A stretch of DNA of 64,000 nt from the NCBI GenBank assembly GCA_963778225.1, contig CAVZTR010000011.1:86820-150819 (forward strand). The letters run 5' to 3'. This DNA is from JAGVSR01 sp963778225. GTDB lineage: Bacteria; Pseudomonadota; Alphaproteobacteria; Rhizobiales; Hyphomicrobiaceae. Both the position numbers and the translations under genes were made by a program. The notes below the pieces were generated by a model. The model did no database searches. It was not told the DNA's origin and was given only the letters and a program-made list of their open reading frames with translations. This document shows, piece by piece, positions 53,646-61,977 of the stretch; the first letter of the stretch is position 1; every line of letters begins with the position of its first letter.

Positions 53646-54116
53646 CTAGCGATACTTCGCCGCCGTGATGAACTCGCCGAACGCCTCGCACCAAATGACG
53701 ACGGTGGTGTGGGCGTCGATGTTTGTGCCAGCGGGCAGATCAAGGACGAAGCCGTCGAACGTCTTCACGTCCCCGATGCGCACGGCTCTGTCCTTGATGT
53801 TCAGGAACGACGCTTCATCCTCGGCGAAGTCGGGCGCCAGATAGAGCTTGTAGTCGGGCCCAGGTGCTAGCCGCCCGCTGTGCACGATTTTCTGCGGCGT
53901 TACGCTGACCTCTCCCTCGCCCGAGTGCAGAAAGTCGCTGCCGTTGAGATCGCGGGTGAAGGTTGCTGTGTATTTGGCGGCTTTGGCGGTCTCGGCCAGC
54001 ATAGCGCGATCCACACTGGGCGGCGCGGTGAGAATAGGCAGCAGATAAATGCCGAGCGCAAACCCTGCCGCCAGCGCCACACCGTGACTGATGAAAAGCG
54101 CGATCCAGCGAGCAAT
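53646..54116 (-). CDS. DM13-domain membrane-anchored protein
   Basis: About 156 residues. An N-terminal hydrophobic helix (ALAAGFALGIYLLPILTAPP) precedes a DM13 domain: GPDYKLYLAPDFAEDE, VRIGDVKTFDGFVLDLPAG and TTVVIWCEAFGEFITAAKY, including the conserved Cys in VIWCEAF. The domain is thought to have electron-transfer or redox functions, unproven in bacteria. No ATG exists: the frame has GTG at 54080 without a ribosome site, and ATT at 54116 behind AAGAAGGGGG, which would give a full membrane helix. Confidence 0.75.
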   Translation of the reverse strand: MARWIALFISHGVALAAGFALGIYLLPILTAPPSVDRAMLAETAKAAKYTATFTRDLNGSDFLHSGEGEVSVTPQKIVHSGRLAPGPDYKLYLAPDFAEDEASFLNIKDRAVRIGDVKTFDGFVLDLPAGTNIDAHTTVVIWCEAFGEFITAAKYR

Positions 54117-54276
54117 GGGAGCCCCCTTCTTGTGCGAATTTGACGGGAAAAACGCAACGAGAGTTGGCAGGTTTCAGGGATCGCGGCTAGGGAGTGAAAT
54201 GGCCATCAAGTCCGCTCACTCGCCTGAAGCCGCAGAAGGCGGTCTTCTGCTGGAGTCAAAATCTGCATGCGCCGTC

Positions 54277-54342
54277 CAATTGCTAGAGTTCTGCTGCGCC
54301 ACTAGCAGCGGGTGGAAGGAGCACGAACCTCGAGTTCGCGGC
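54277..54342 (+). repeat. Dispersed repeat, copy 2 (partial)
   Basis: CCAATTGCTAGAGTTCTGCT at its left end and GAACCTCGAGTTC at its right match copies 1 and 3; the left third seen in them (GGGTC...AAGCGGC) is missing. It occupies the gap between the DM13 and tandem-repeat protein genes. Confidence 0.5.
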
Positions 54343-54408
54343 GAGGTCCAAGTGGGAGGGCCCGGCGACGGAGGGACAGTACGCCACCGAGCCAAAGTCA
54401 ATTAGCAA

Positions 54409-54693
54409 TCAGCGGGTGACGCCCGGGTGATCCTGCATTGCTTTTTCGGCAAGACCCCTGGCGGCGGGCTTGGCCGTCGGATTCGCAGTCGTGCCAGGGC
54501 CGTTGACGCCCGGTGAAATGCGCATGGCTTGCTCTGCAAGGCCGCTTGTCTCGGGCTTCGCCGTCGGGTTGGACGTGGTGCCGGGGCCGGACACGCCGGG
54601 ATTGTCCTGCATGACTTTCGTGGAGAGATCGCGGGCCGATGCGAAGGAATGCGAAGCGGCGACGATCATGGTGGCGAGGATGATGCGGTTCAT
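54409..54693 (-). CDS. Small exported protein made of 26-residue tandem repeats
   Basis: A 94-residue protein: signal peptide (MNRIILATMIVAASHSFASA) followed by repeats NPGVSGPGTTSNPTAKPETS/GLAEQAM and SPGVNGPGTTANPTAKPAAR/GLAEKAM, ending HPGVTR. Each unit pairs a Gly/Pro/Thr turn with a short amphipathic Ala/Leu helix. No family is recognised. It diverges from a tetR gene 255 bp away, with a palindrome at 54787-54811, so it may belong to that regulon. Confidence 0.65.
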   Translation of the reverse strand: MNRIILATMIVAASHSFASARDLSTKVMQDNPGVSGPGTTSNPTAKPETSGLAEQAMRISPGVNGPGTTANPTAKPAARGLAEKAMQDHPGVTR

Positions 54694-54786
54694 GGCGGAT
54701 CTCCATTTGTTTGGGGACGGTCGTCCCTTTGTTCAACCGGAGCGCTTGTACTGTCTCGCTGCCGGTAATAATAAAACTAAACGGTG

Positions 54787-54811
54787 CGTTTCGTTATTTC
54801 AATACGAAACG
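54787..54811. promoter_or_regulatory. Palindrome near a tetR gene, possible operator
   Basis: CGTTTCGT, 9 bp, ACGAAACG: perfect 8-bp arms, with a further GAAACG directly after the right arm. It lies 94 bp upstream of the small repeat-protein gene and 138 bp before the tetR start, in the shared divergent gap. Confidence 0.5.
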
Positions 54812-54948
54812 AAACGTAGCGTATTCACAATCGCGTGATTTTGCTCGCAAACATTAACTGTTCAGGTTTGACTGGTTTTCCAAGAGAAGGTGCGCAGACG
54901 TGAAGTCAGCCCACGCAGATTGAAGAACGGAACGGATCGTATTATATT

Positions 54949-55602
54949 GTGGCATTAGATTTAACTGCGGAGCGCGTTGTGACCAAAGCCCCTCCCCCGA
55001 CCGACTTGCAGGACAAGCGCAGTCAAGGACGCCCCCGCAGTAAGGCAACGCACCAAGCGATCCTCGACGCTGCCGTTACGCTCGTAGGCCAGCGCGACTA
55101 CCGTGACGTCTCCATCGATGCCATCGCCTCGGCCGCGAAGGTCGGCAAGCAATCGATCTACCGCTGGTGGCCATCCAAGGCGGATCTAGTCCTGGAAGCC
55201 TTTACCGAGCACTCCTTGAGCCACATGCCGCCGCTCGTGCCCTCGGCTGATGCATTTGCCGATCTCGAGAAGGACTTGGCGCGCTTTTTCGCCTTCATGC
55301 GCAACGAGCTCGTCGCCAAGGGTGTGCGCAGTCTGATCGCCGAAGCCCAGCTCGATCAGGAGTTCCGCGCCAAACTGTATGACCGTGTTCATCACGTGCG
55401 CTGCGAGGCGCTGCGCCGCGTTCTTCGTCACGGTTATGCGCTTGGCCAATTTCGGCAGGACCTTGACGAGGATGTCTTGGCGCACGTTATTCATGGCGCC
55501 TTCTGGTACCGCTTCCTCTCAGGTGCCGAGCACCCGTTTGATGATACTTATGCGCGCAAAGTTGTTGCGCTCTTGCGGCCAGGGATCGAGGCGCATCGCT
55601 GA
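54949..55602 (+). CDS. TetR-family transcriptional regulator
   Basis: A 217-residue regulator starting at GTG. The helix-turn-helix is DVSIDAIASAAKVGKQSIYR then WWPSKADLVLEAFTEHS; the W-W-P-S-K form and the C-terminal TetR_C-like region (FRQDLDEDVLAHVIHGAFWY) match the AcrR/RutR-type group common in proteobacteria. The ligand is unknown. The gene lies just left of the IS1182 element and right of the small repeat-protein gene; the palindrome at 54787-54811 may be its operator. Confidence 0.88.
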   Translation: MALDLTAERVVTKAPPPTDLQDKRSQGRPRSKATHQAILDAAVTLVGQRDYRDVSIDAIASAAKVGKQSIYRWWPSKADLVLEAFTEHSLSHMPPLVPSADAFADLEKDLARFFAFMRNELVAKGVRSLIAEAQLDQEFRAKLYDRVHHVRCEALRRVLRHGYALGQFRQDLDEDVLAHVIHGAFWYRFLSGAEHPFDDTYARKVVALLRPGIEAHR

Positions 55603-55699
55603 CAGCATCAGGATAGGGCGCCGCTCCTCCCATTGCCTCAGATGTCAGCTTGGGTTCAGAAGCGGGCATGCGTCTGAAGTCGAAGCGGCGTCAGCTCAG

Positions 55700-55718
55700 G
55701 GCCGATTCTGTTGCAGAA
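55700..55718 (+). repeat. Left terminal inverted repeat of the IS1182-type element
   Basis: GGCCGATTCTGTTGCAGAA; its reverse complement matches the right end at 17 of 19 positions, differing only at two adjacent central bases. Confidence 0.75.
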
Positions 55719-55784
55719 CTGGCTTGAGAGGCCGAGCGAAGCGTGATTCCGTCGTTATGGGGCGGCCATCGACGGAGCGGTTCG

Positions 55785-57164
55785 ATGATGGGGCGGCGCA
55801 AGAGCGAGCAGGGCCAGCTGTTTTATGCGTTCGATCTTGAGGCCATCGTGCCCGACGATCACCAGGTCCGGCGGATCGCGGCAGTTCTCGACCTGACGTG
55901 GGTTCGCACCGAACTGGCGCCGCACTATTCGCACACCGGACGGCCGTCGATCGATCCGGAGCTTATGATCCGGATGCTCATCCTCGGCTACGTGTTCGCG
56001 ATCCGCTCGGAGCGCGCGCTGTGCCGCGAGGTGCAGCTTAATCTCGCGTATCGCTGGTTCTGCGGCCTCGGCATCGAAGATAAGATCCCCGATCACTCGG
56101 CCTTCACGCGCGCCCGCAACGAACGCTTTCGCGAACATGATGTCTTCCGCCGCGTGTTCGAGCGCGTCGTTGAAGCCTGCATCGACGCAGGTCTGGTCGG
56201 CGGCACTGGTTTCGCAGTCGATGCGAGCCTGATCGCGGCGGACGCCAACAAGTGCCGCTCGATGCCGGGCGAAGAATGGAGCCGTGACATCGATCCAGCG
56301 ACCGTCGAGCGCGCCGTTCAGGACTATCTCGCCAATCTCGACAACCCAGCCTGGGGCGCCGCCAGCGACGTCGTGCCGAAGTTCGTTGCGCCTGCAGATC
56401 CGGCCGCGCAGTGGACCGGCGCACTCAGGAACGCCGCGTTCTTCGCCTACGCCGACAACTATCTCATCGATGTGAAGTTTGGGATCATCATGGATGTCGA
56501 GGCGTCGCGGGCAATTCGGCAAGCAGAAGTCGGTGCTTCGCAGACGATGATCGAGCGCACCGAGGCGACGTTCGGCATCAAGCCGGAATGGCTTGCCGCC
56601 GACACCGCCTATGGCTCGGCACCCAACCTGCACTTCCTGGTCGACGAGAAGCACATTGCGCCGCACATCCCGGTGATCGACAAATCCGGGCGCGACGACG
56701 GCACGTTCAGCCGCCACGACTTCACTTTCGACGCGGCACGCGATCGTTATGTGTGCCTCAACGGCAAGATCCTGCCACGCTCAAGCGGTTCACGCGGACC
56801 ACGTGGTGACGACACCATCTCCTACTTTGCCCGCGTTGCCGACTGCCGCGATTGCCCGTTCAAGCCGCAGTGCTGCCCCAAGTCGCCCAGCCGGAAGATC
56901 ACACGCCACGTGCATGAGGCAGCGCGCGATGTCGCCCGTGCCATCGCTAAGACCGCCGCCTATGAGCAGACGCGGCGCGATCGCAAGAAGGTCGAGATGT
57001 TGTTTGCGCACTTGAAGCGGATACTTCGGATGGGACGGCTGAGGCTTCGCGGACCGGCCGGCGCGCAGTTCGAGTTCACACTTGCCGCCATCGCCCAGAA
57101 CCTGCGCCGTCTCGCCAAGCTGGCGGTTCACCCGCCGGACACTGCTGCCCCGCATGTTGCGTAG
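55785..57164 (+). CDS. IS1182-family transposase
   Basis: A 459-residue DDE transposase. The N-terminal domain (SEQGQLFYAFDLEAIVPDDH, GRPSIDPELMIRMLILGYVF, IPDHSAFTRARNERF) is the DUF772/IS1182 signature; the catalytic region has GFAVDASLIAADANK (first Asp), LAADTAYGSAPNL (second Asp) and RKKVEMLFAHLKRILRMGRL (Glu). A four-Cys cluster, DCRDCPFKPQCCP, precedes the last domain. The frame is uninterrupted, so the element may be active. CGGAG lies 7 bp before the first of two ATGs. Confidence 0.92.
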   Translation: MMGRRKSEQGQLFYAFDLEAIVPDDHQVRRIAAVLDLTWVRTELAPHYSHTGRPSIDPELMIRMLILGYVFAIRSERALCREVQLNLAYRWFCGLGIEDKIPDHSAFTRARNERFREHDVFRRVFERVVEACIDAGLVGGTGFAVDASLIAADANKCRSMPGEEWSRDIDPATVERAVQDYLANLDNPAWGAASDVVPKFVAPADPAAQWTGALRNAAFFAYADNYLIDVKFGIIMDVEASRAIRQAEVGASQTMIERTEATFGIKPEWLAADTAYGSAPNLHFLVDEKHIAPHIPVIDKSGRDDGTFSRHDFTFDAARDRYVCLNGKILPRSSGSRGPRGDDTISYFARVADCRDCPFKPQCCPKSPSRKITRHVHEAARDVARAIAKTAAYEQTRRDRKKVEMLFAHLKRILRMGRLRLRGPAGAQFEFTLAAIAQNLRRLAKLAVHPPDTAAPHVA

Positions 57165-57296
57165 CGTCTCGTTGCATAAGTCGCGTCAAGCGTCGGTGCC
57201 GATGCGACGCCACCGCCAAAAGCGGGCAGGCGCTAGCAGCGAACGAGCCAGATTTTTCAGAAAATCAGCCCCGCTGACGCCGTCGATCCAGCAGAC

Positions 57297-57315
57297 TTCT
57301 GCAACAACATCGGCC
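57297..57315 (+). repeat. Right terminal inverted repeat of the IS1182-type element
   Basis: TTCTGCAACAACATCGGCC, the reverse complement of the left end with two central mismatches; it sets the right boundary 133 bp past the transposase stop. Confidence 0.75.
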
Positions 57316-57400
57316 ATTAGCGGTAGTGACCGGATTGGGCGTATACTTAGAGCCGGACAGGCCGATGCCGCAGTCAGAGTGAGCTTGTTTATTCGCCAAG

Positions 57401-58402
57401 TTAGGCAGCGAGCCGATCCTTCCGCATCCGCATGGTCACAACGAGGCCATTCGGCTGCCAGTCGTAAGAAAGAGCACCGTCGAACTGACGCGACAGGCTC
57501 TGCAAGATCATCTTGCTGCCGAATCCGCGCATCTCGGACAGCGCTAAAACTGGTGGTCCGCCATTTTCCGCCCACGTGAGGATCACGTCACGCTCATCCG
57601 AGACGCTAGAGATATCTAACGTCCCCTCATCTATGGACAGAGCTCCATATTTCACGGCATTCGTCGCTAGCTCGTGAACGACCATAGCCAATGTCGTCGC
57701 GGTTCGTTTGCCGATTCCCATTCGAGGAACGGCGACCCGGATGCGGCCGGCAAAAGCCCCCTGATCGTCGTACGGGGCAAGCAGCACTGATAGGAGGTCA
57801 CCGAGCAGGGCTGCCTTCCCTTCATCTCCTGGGAGAGGGCGAACCAAGTCGTGCGCTCGTCCAAGCGCAGTAAGACGTTCAGTGAGCCCTTTGGCCATGT
57901 CCTCGATGTTAGTCGCCGTCCGCGAAGAGATATTCGTCAGGCTCGCGGCAATCGCCAGCAGGTTTTTGACGCGGTGGCTCATTTCGCCTGCGAGCAGCTC
58001 ACTGCTCTCTTCAGCCTGCTTGCGCCCCGTGACGTCGAGAAAGATACCAAACATGACGCGGTCAACTATGCCCGCGTCGGCTCCTTGACCGCGTGCCGAG
58101 ACCCACCGGACATCGTCACCAACGATGATCCGAAAGTCGATTTCGTAAGACCCCGCCACGGAACGCGTTGCTAGGAACGCTGTGCGAACGCGATCACGGT
58201 CGGCGGGGTGAATATGTGCCGAAAGCTCTTCGAAGCAAACTTCGTCCGCCCAAGGCAGCCCCCATAATTCGAAAGCTCGTTCGTCCATCGTGAACCGGTT
58301 GCTGTCCACATTCCAAGACCACAACGCGACGCGGGCAGCATCTATCGCAAGACGGAGATGTTCAGACCGCCAAATCTGCGAACCTTGACCCTGAGCCGAC
58401 AT
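57401..58402 (-). CDS. PAS-HWE histidine kinase (soluble)
   Basis: About 333 residues without membrane helices. A PAS domain covers residues about 15-125 (ALWSWNVDSNRFTMDERAFE, HIHPADRDRVRTAFLATRSV, GIFLDVTGRKQAEE), followed by the HWE box GEMSHRVKNLLAIAASLTNI and ATPase motifs MVVHELATNAVKYGALS, LTWAENGGPP and GFGSKMILQSL. HWE kinases often feed the alphaproteobacterial general stress or light responses; no partner regulator is adjacent. The Met at 58402 is preferred to 58426. Its 3' end lies 85 bp from the IS right end. Confidence 0.88.
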   Translation of the reverse strand: MSAQGQGSQIWRSEHLRLAIDAARVALWSWNVDSNRFTMDERAFELWGLPWADEVCFEELSAHIHPADRDRVRTAFLATRSVAGSYEIDFRIIVGDDVRWVSARGQGADAGIVDRVMFGIFLDVTGRKQAEESSELLAGEMSHRVKNLLAIAASLTNISSRTATNIEDMAKGLTERLTALGRAHDLVRPLPGDEGKAALLGDLLSVLLAPYDDQGAFAGRIRVAVPRMGIGKRTATTLAMVVHELATNAVKYGALSIDEGTLDISSVSDERDVILTWAENGGPPVLALSEMRGFGSKMILQSLSRQFDGALSYDWQPNGLVVTMRMRKDRLAA

Positions 58403-58559
58403 GTTGTGATCTCCAGTGACTGACAAGAGCTTGGGCCTGATTGTGAACTTCTGATACTTTTATTAGCGACAGTAGCGCACCAGAGCACTTCATCGAACCT
58501 TTGCTGACGCGCGTCGCATATGAACTGCGCGTCGAACCCGCCTAGGCAGGAGTCCGACC

Positions 58560-58954
58560 ATGAAAATCGTAAGAGGAAGCTCGGAACCTGCGGGCAAAGG
58601 TTCCAGCGACTGGTTTACCGGCACAGTTCGCATTGATCCGTTATTCAATCCGTTTGCACCGGAGCGTGTGCAGGGTGCGCACGTCACATTTGAACCTGGT
58701 GCTCGCACAGCGTGGCACACGCATCCGCTTGGGCAAACGCTAATCATCACGTCGGGCCTAGGGCGCGTCCAGCGTTGGGGCGGGTCCGTAGAAGAAGTAC
58801 GGCCGGGCGATGTCGTGTGGTTGAGCCGGGCGAAAAGCATTGGCACGGGGCCTCAGCCGCAAACGCGATGACACATATCGCAATCCAAGAAGTGAAGGAC
58901 GGCAAGGTTGTCGACTGGATGGAGCACGTCACCGACGAGCAGTATCGGGCGTAA
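58560..58954 (+). pseudogene. Cupin-domain protein gene with a one-base frameshift
   Basis: Frame 1 (58560-58871) reads a short cupin: SSDWFTGTVRIDPLFNPFAP, EPGARTAWHTHPLGQTLIIT and VRPGDVVWL, then turns to nonsense. Frame 2 continues the family exactly from 58823: EPGEKHWHGA-type GEKHWHGASAANAMTHIAIQ and VDWMEHVTDEQYRA. One base is missing near 58821-58823. The metal-binding His pairs of both cupin motifs are preserved across the two frames. AGGAG precedes the ATG. Sequencing error or a young pseudogene. Confidence 0.75.
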
Positions 58955-58995
58955 TAATGCCCCCGCCGGCCTTATGAGCGGCGCCTAGAGTCATC

Positions 58996-59076
58996 ATGCT
59001 TCAGGACAAAGGAATTATTGTTACGGAAGCATCCTCCGGTATAGGCAAAGCGACTGCCACGTTGCTGGCAAGCAAA
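58996..59076 (+). pseudogene. Truncated short-chain dehydrogenase N-terminus
   Basis: MLQDKGIIVTEASSGIGKAT then ATLLAS is the first strand, the T-x3-G-x-G-type cofactor loop (here TEASSGIG) and first helix of an SDR enzyme. After about 26 residues homology stops; the frame runs on through unrelated DNA into dispersed repeat copy 3 and ends at 59193. The remaining 220 residues of the enzyme are gone. Confidence 0.6.
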
Positions 59077-59117
59077 GATCGTTCTGGGGCGCGCGCGATG
59101 CGATTCCAAATGTCTAC

Positions 59118-59217
59118 TTTGGGTCACAAGCGGCTTACGCCATGCACTGTGAGAGTTCTGCTTCGCAATCGACAGCGGCACTGGCGAATTTGAACCTCGA
59201 CTTCGCTTCAGGGCCAG
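59118..59217 (+). repeat. Dispersed repeat, copy 3
   Basis: Closest to copy 1: TTTGGGTC, ACAAGCGGCTTACGCCATGC, TGTGAGAGTTCTGCTTCGCA and AATCGACAGCGGCA align in order with few changes. It begins about 40 bp after the point where the SDR gene is broken off. Confidence 0.7.
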
Positions 59218-59281
59218 AAACAGACGTCTGGTCGAATCGCAGTTAGCAGTTCCCGTCAATCGCATCTGGTCTTAGTGTCGG

Positions 59282-59295
59282 TTGATCAGGATCAT
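59282..59295 (+). promoter_or_regulatory. Possible FNR/FixK-like half-matched site before DUF3604
   Basis: TTGATCAGGATCAT fits TTGAT-N4-ATCAA with one mismatch in the last base. It lies 57 bp before the DUF3604 start, a plausible promoter distance. Weak on sequence alone. Confidence 0.25.
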
Positions 59296-59351
59296 GGCGG
59301 TCGCCGTCGCTTTCCGGCTCTGACTTTGAACTCAAGCATCAGGAGAGATCC

Positions 59352-61286
59352 GTGTCACATAAACGTCGCTTCTCAGCCGTTTGCGTTTTGGCTTTCGTGT
59401 CGGCGGCAGCCTCAGCGTCGGCCATAGCCCAGGACACAGGTGATCTGACCAAGAAGGATGCCGAACGCGTCGCCGAAAAGCCAAGCTACTCGCCCTACGC
59501 GGGGCGCAATTTCCCGGCCCGGCCCCTATTTGGCGACACGCATCTGCACACCGCTGCGTCGTTCGACGCTGGTGCGTTCGGTGCGCGATTGACGCCCCGC
59601 GATGCGTATCGCTTTGCTCGTGGCGAGGAAATCACGGCTTCATCCGGACAGCCGGTGAAGCTTTCACGGCCACTCGACTTTCTTGTTGTCGCGGACCACT
59701 CGGACAACATGGGCTTCTTTCCGGATTTCTTCTCGGGCAAGCCTGAACTCTTAGCCGACCCCCAGGGCCGCAAGTGGTACGACATGATCAAGGCTGGCCA
59801 AGGCGCACAGGCGGCCCTTGAGCTAATCTTTTCATTCAGCAAGGGCACCTTGCCCAAGACACTTGTTTATTCTCCGGATAATCCAGCCTTTAAGGGCGCA
59901 TGGCAGTCCACAATCAAAGCGGCTGAGGACTTCAATGACCCGGGCCGCTTCACGGCCTTCATTGGCTACGAGTGGACGTCGAACACCAGCGGCAACAACC
60001 TGCACCGCAATATCATCTTCCGTGACAACGGGGGCAAAGCTGATCAGGTTATCCCGTACACGACCATGGCGCCATTGGGCAGCGACAACCCACGCGATCT
60101 GTGGAAGTGGATGCAGGCCTACGAGGAAAAGACGGGCGGCGACGTTCTCGCTATCGCGCACAATGGCAATCTCTCCAACGGCCGCATGTTTCCGCTGATC
60201 GAGTCGTTTACCGGCAAGCCTGTCGACAAGGAGTACGCGGAACAGCGCGCGAAGTGGGAACCGCTTTACGAGGCCACCCAGACCAAGGGCGACGGCGAAG
60301 CTCATCCAGCTCTGTCGCCCAATGACGAGTTCGCCGATTTCGAGCGTTGGGACTTCGGCAATCTCGATGCCAGCGAGGCCAAGAAACCCGAAATGCTGGA
60401 GTTTGAGTATGCCCGCTCGGCGTTGAAGAACGGTCTGAAGCTCGAGGCAGAACTCGGAACCAATCCTTACAAGTTCGGCATGGTCGGCAGTTCCGATGCT
60501 CACACCGGTCTTGCAGCGATGGAAGAGGATAACTTCTTCGGCAAGACCACACCGCAGGAACCCAGTCCGGAACGTCTGACCAAGGTGTTCGTCGATAATC
60601 CGGCGACCAACATCAAAGTGATGGACTGGGAAGTATCGTCATCGGGATACGCTGCGGTCTGGGCCACAGATAATACGCGCGAGGCAATCTGGGACGCGAT
60701 GCAGCGCAAAGAGACCTACGCCACGACCGGGACGCGCATGGCCGTTCGCTTTTTCGGCGGGTGGGACTTCAATGAGAGCGATGCCCGCAACCGCTTGCCA
60801 GCCCGGGTCGGATACACCAAAGGCGTGCCGATGGGCGGAGACTTGACGAAAGCTCCAAATGGCAAGGCGCCAACGTTCCTGGTTGCGGCATTGAAGGACG
60901 CGATCGGTGCCAATCTCGATCGCATCCAAATCATTAAGGGCTGGCTCGGCAAGGATGGGAAGGTTCAGGAGAAGGTCTACGACGTGGTATGGTCGGGGGA
61001 TCGTAAGCCCGGTCCTGACGGCAAGGTCGCCAACGTCGGCAGCACTGTCGATGTCGAGAACGCCATGTGGACCAACACAATTGGCGCACCCGAGTTGATA
61101 GCGGTCTGGAACGATCCTGAGTTTGATCCGACATTGCGGGCATTCTATTACGTGCGCGTGCTGGAGATCCCAACTCCCCGCTGGACGGCCTACGACGTTA
61201 AGCGCTTCGGTAACAAGCCGCTGCCGGGAACGATGATGACGGTCACCGAGCGAGCCTATACCTCGCCGATCTGGTACACGCCGTGA
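59352..61286 (+). CDS. DUF3604 exported protein (PHP-like metal site)
   Basis: A 644-residue protein with a signal peptide (RRFSAVCVLAFVSAAASASA, cleavage near AIAQ). FGDTHLHTAASFDAGAFGAR, DFLVVADHSDNMGFF and GMVGSSDAHTGLAAMEEDNF carry the His/Asp clusters of PHP-type metallohydrolases, as in DUF3604. The substrate is unknown. GTG start preceded by AGGAGAG. It is the first of four rightward genes, overlapping the next by 4 bp; the last encodes a HupE-like metal or cofactor transporter, which suggests a shared envelope pathway. Confidence 0.88.
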   Translation: MSHKRRFSAVCVLAFVSAAASASAIAQDTGDLTKKDAERVAEKPSYSPYAGRNFPARPLFGDTHLHTAASFDAGAFGARLTPRDAYRFARGEEITASSGQPVKLSRPLDFLVVADHSDNMGFFPDFFSGKPELLADPQGRKWYDMIKAGQGAQAALELIFSFSKGTLPKTLVYSPDNPAFKGAWQSTIKAAEDFNDPGRFTAFIGYEWTSNTSGNNLHRNIIFRDNGGKADQVIPYTTMAPLGSDNPRDLWKWMQAYEEKTGGDVLAIAHNGNLSNGRMFPLIESFTGKPVDKEYAEQRAKWEPLYEATQTKGDGEAHPALSPNDEFADFERWDFGNLDASEAKKPEMLEFEYARSALKNGLKLEAELGTNPYKFGMVGSSDAHTGLAAMEEDNFFGKTTPQEPSPERLTKVFVDNPATNIKVMDWEVSSSGYAAVWATDNTREAIWDAMQRKETYATTGTRMAVRFFGGWDFNESDARNRLPARVGYTKGVPMGGDLTKAPNGKAPTFLVAALKDAIGANLDRIQIIKGWLGKDGKVQEKVYDVVWSGDRKPGPDGKVANVGSTVDVENAMWTNTIGAPELIAVWNDPEFDPTLRAFYYVRVLEIPTPRWTAYDVKRFGNKPLPGTMMTVTERAYTSPIWYTP

Positions 61287-61873
61287 GACCGTCGGCTGCT
61301 TTGCTTGGTCTTGCATGTCTCAGCGCTTCTGTTGCGCTGTCTCCTGCCGGGTTGGCTTGCGGCTATCACAACCCCGTCGACATGGCTCGGGGTATGCTCA
61401 ACTGGGCTTATCCGGATTCCCTTCATGTGAAATCGGCGGTTTGGACAGCGCAACTCCAAGGGCGACTGGCGCGAGACGATCGCCCAGTGGCGGCCAAGGC
61501 ACTTCTCGGATACGGGCAAGCCGTCAAGGAACTGGGCCGACTACGTGATGTTCTCGATGTGGTCCGGAACCCAGACGATCCAGCTGTCGCAGTGGTGCTC
61601 CTCGGGCCAGTACTATGGGCTCGCTTCGAGTCACGCGCGAGTAGCTTGGAACTGACTCCGCATGTTGCCGGCCCTGCACCTGGTGATGTCGTCGTTGTGA
61701 CGGAAGAAAACGTCATCAAGGGGTTGGTCGAGGGCCAAATCTCGCCGCAAGAGGCGCTCGATCTGGGGCTAATCAGGCTGTATGGCGCACCGGAGGCCGT
61801 GCATCGCCTGACGGCCTGGGTCAGTCGAGTTCACCCTCCGACTGCCAACGGGGTGGCAAAGTTGCGCGACTGA
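61283..61873 (+). CDS. Exported protein of unknown function
   Basis: A 196-residue protein starting at a GTG that overlaps the DUF3604 stop (GTGA), implying coupled translation. The N-terminus RPSAALLGLACLSASVALSP is a signal peptide ending near GLACG. The mature part starts GYHNPVDMARGMLNWAYPDS and contains VVVVTEENVIKGLVEGQISP and EALDLGLIRLYG. No family is recognised. A 104-bp gap follows before the PpiC gene. Confidence 0.75.
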   Translation: MRPSAALLGLACLSASVALSPAGLACGYHNPVDMARGMLNWAYPDSLHVKSAVWTAQLQGRLARDDRPVAAKALLGYGQAVKELGRLRDVLDVVRNPDDPAVAVVLLGPVLWARFESRASSLELTPHVAGPAPGDVVVVTEENVIKGLVEGQISPQEALDLGLIRLYGAPEAVHRLTAWVSRVHPPTANGVAKLRD

Positions 61874-61977
61874 TCGCAAAAATCTATCCAATCGAACGAG
61901 GATCGAAAGCGTGGGTTGGCTGCCACGGCGACGGCGTGCGCGTACCGGTGGACAGGCAGATACGCGAGGAGACTTGA

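Larger units (their letters stand above)
55700..57315 (+). mobile_element. IS1182-family insertion sequence, apparently intact
   Basis: About 1.6 kb holding one full-length transposase gene and flanked by 19-bp imperfect terminal inverted repeats (17 of 19 positions match). The bases just outside (left TCAG, right ATTA) do not form a direct repeat, so no target duplication is visible. It separates the tetR gene from an HWE kinase gene. Confidence 0.8.
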
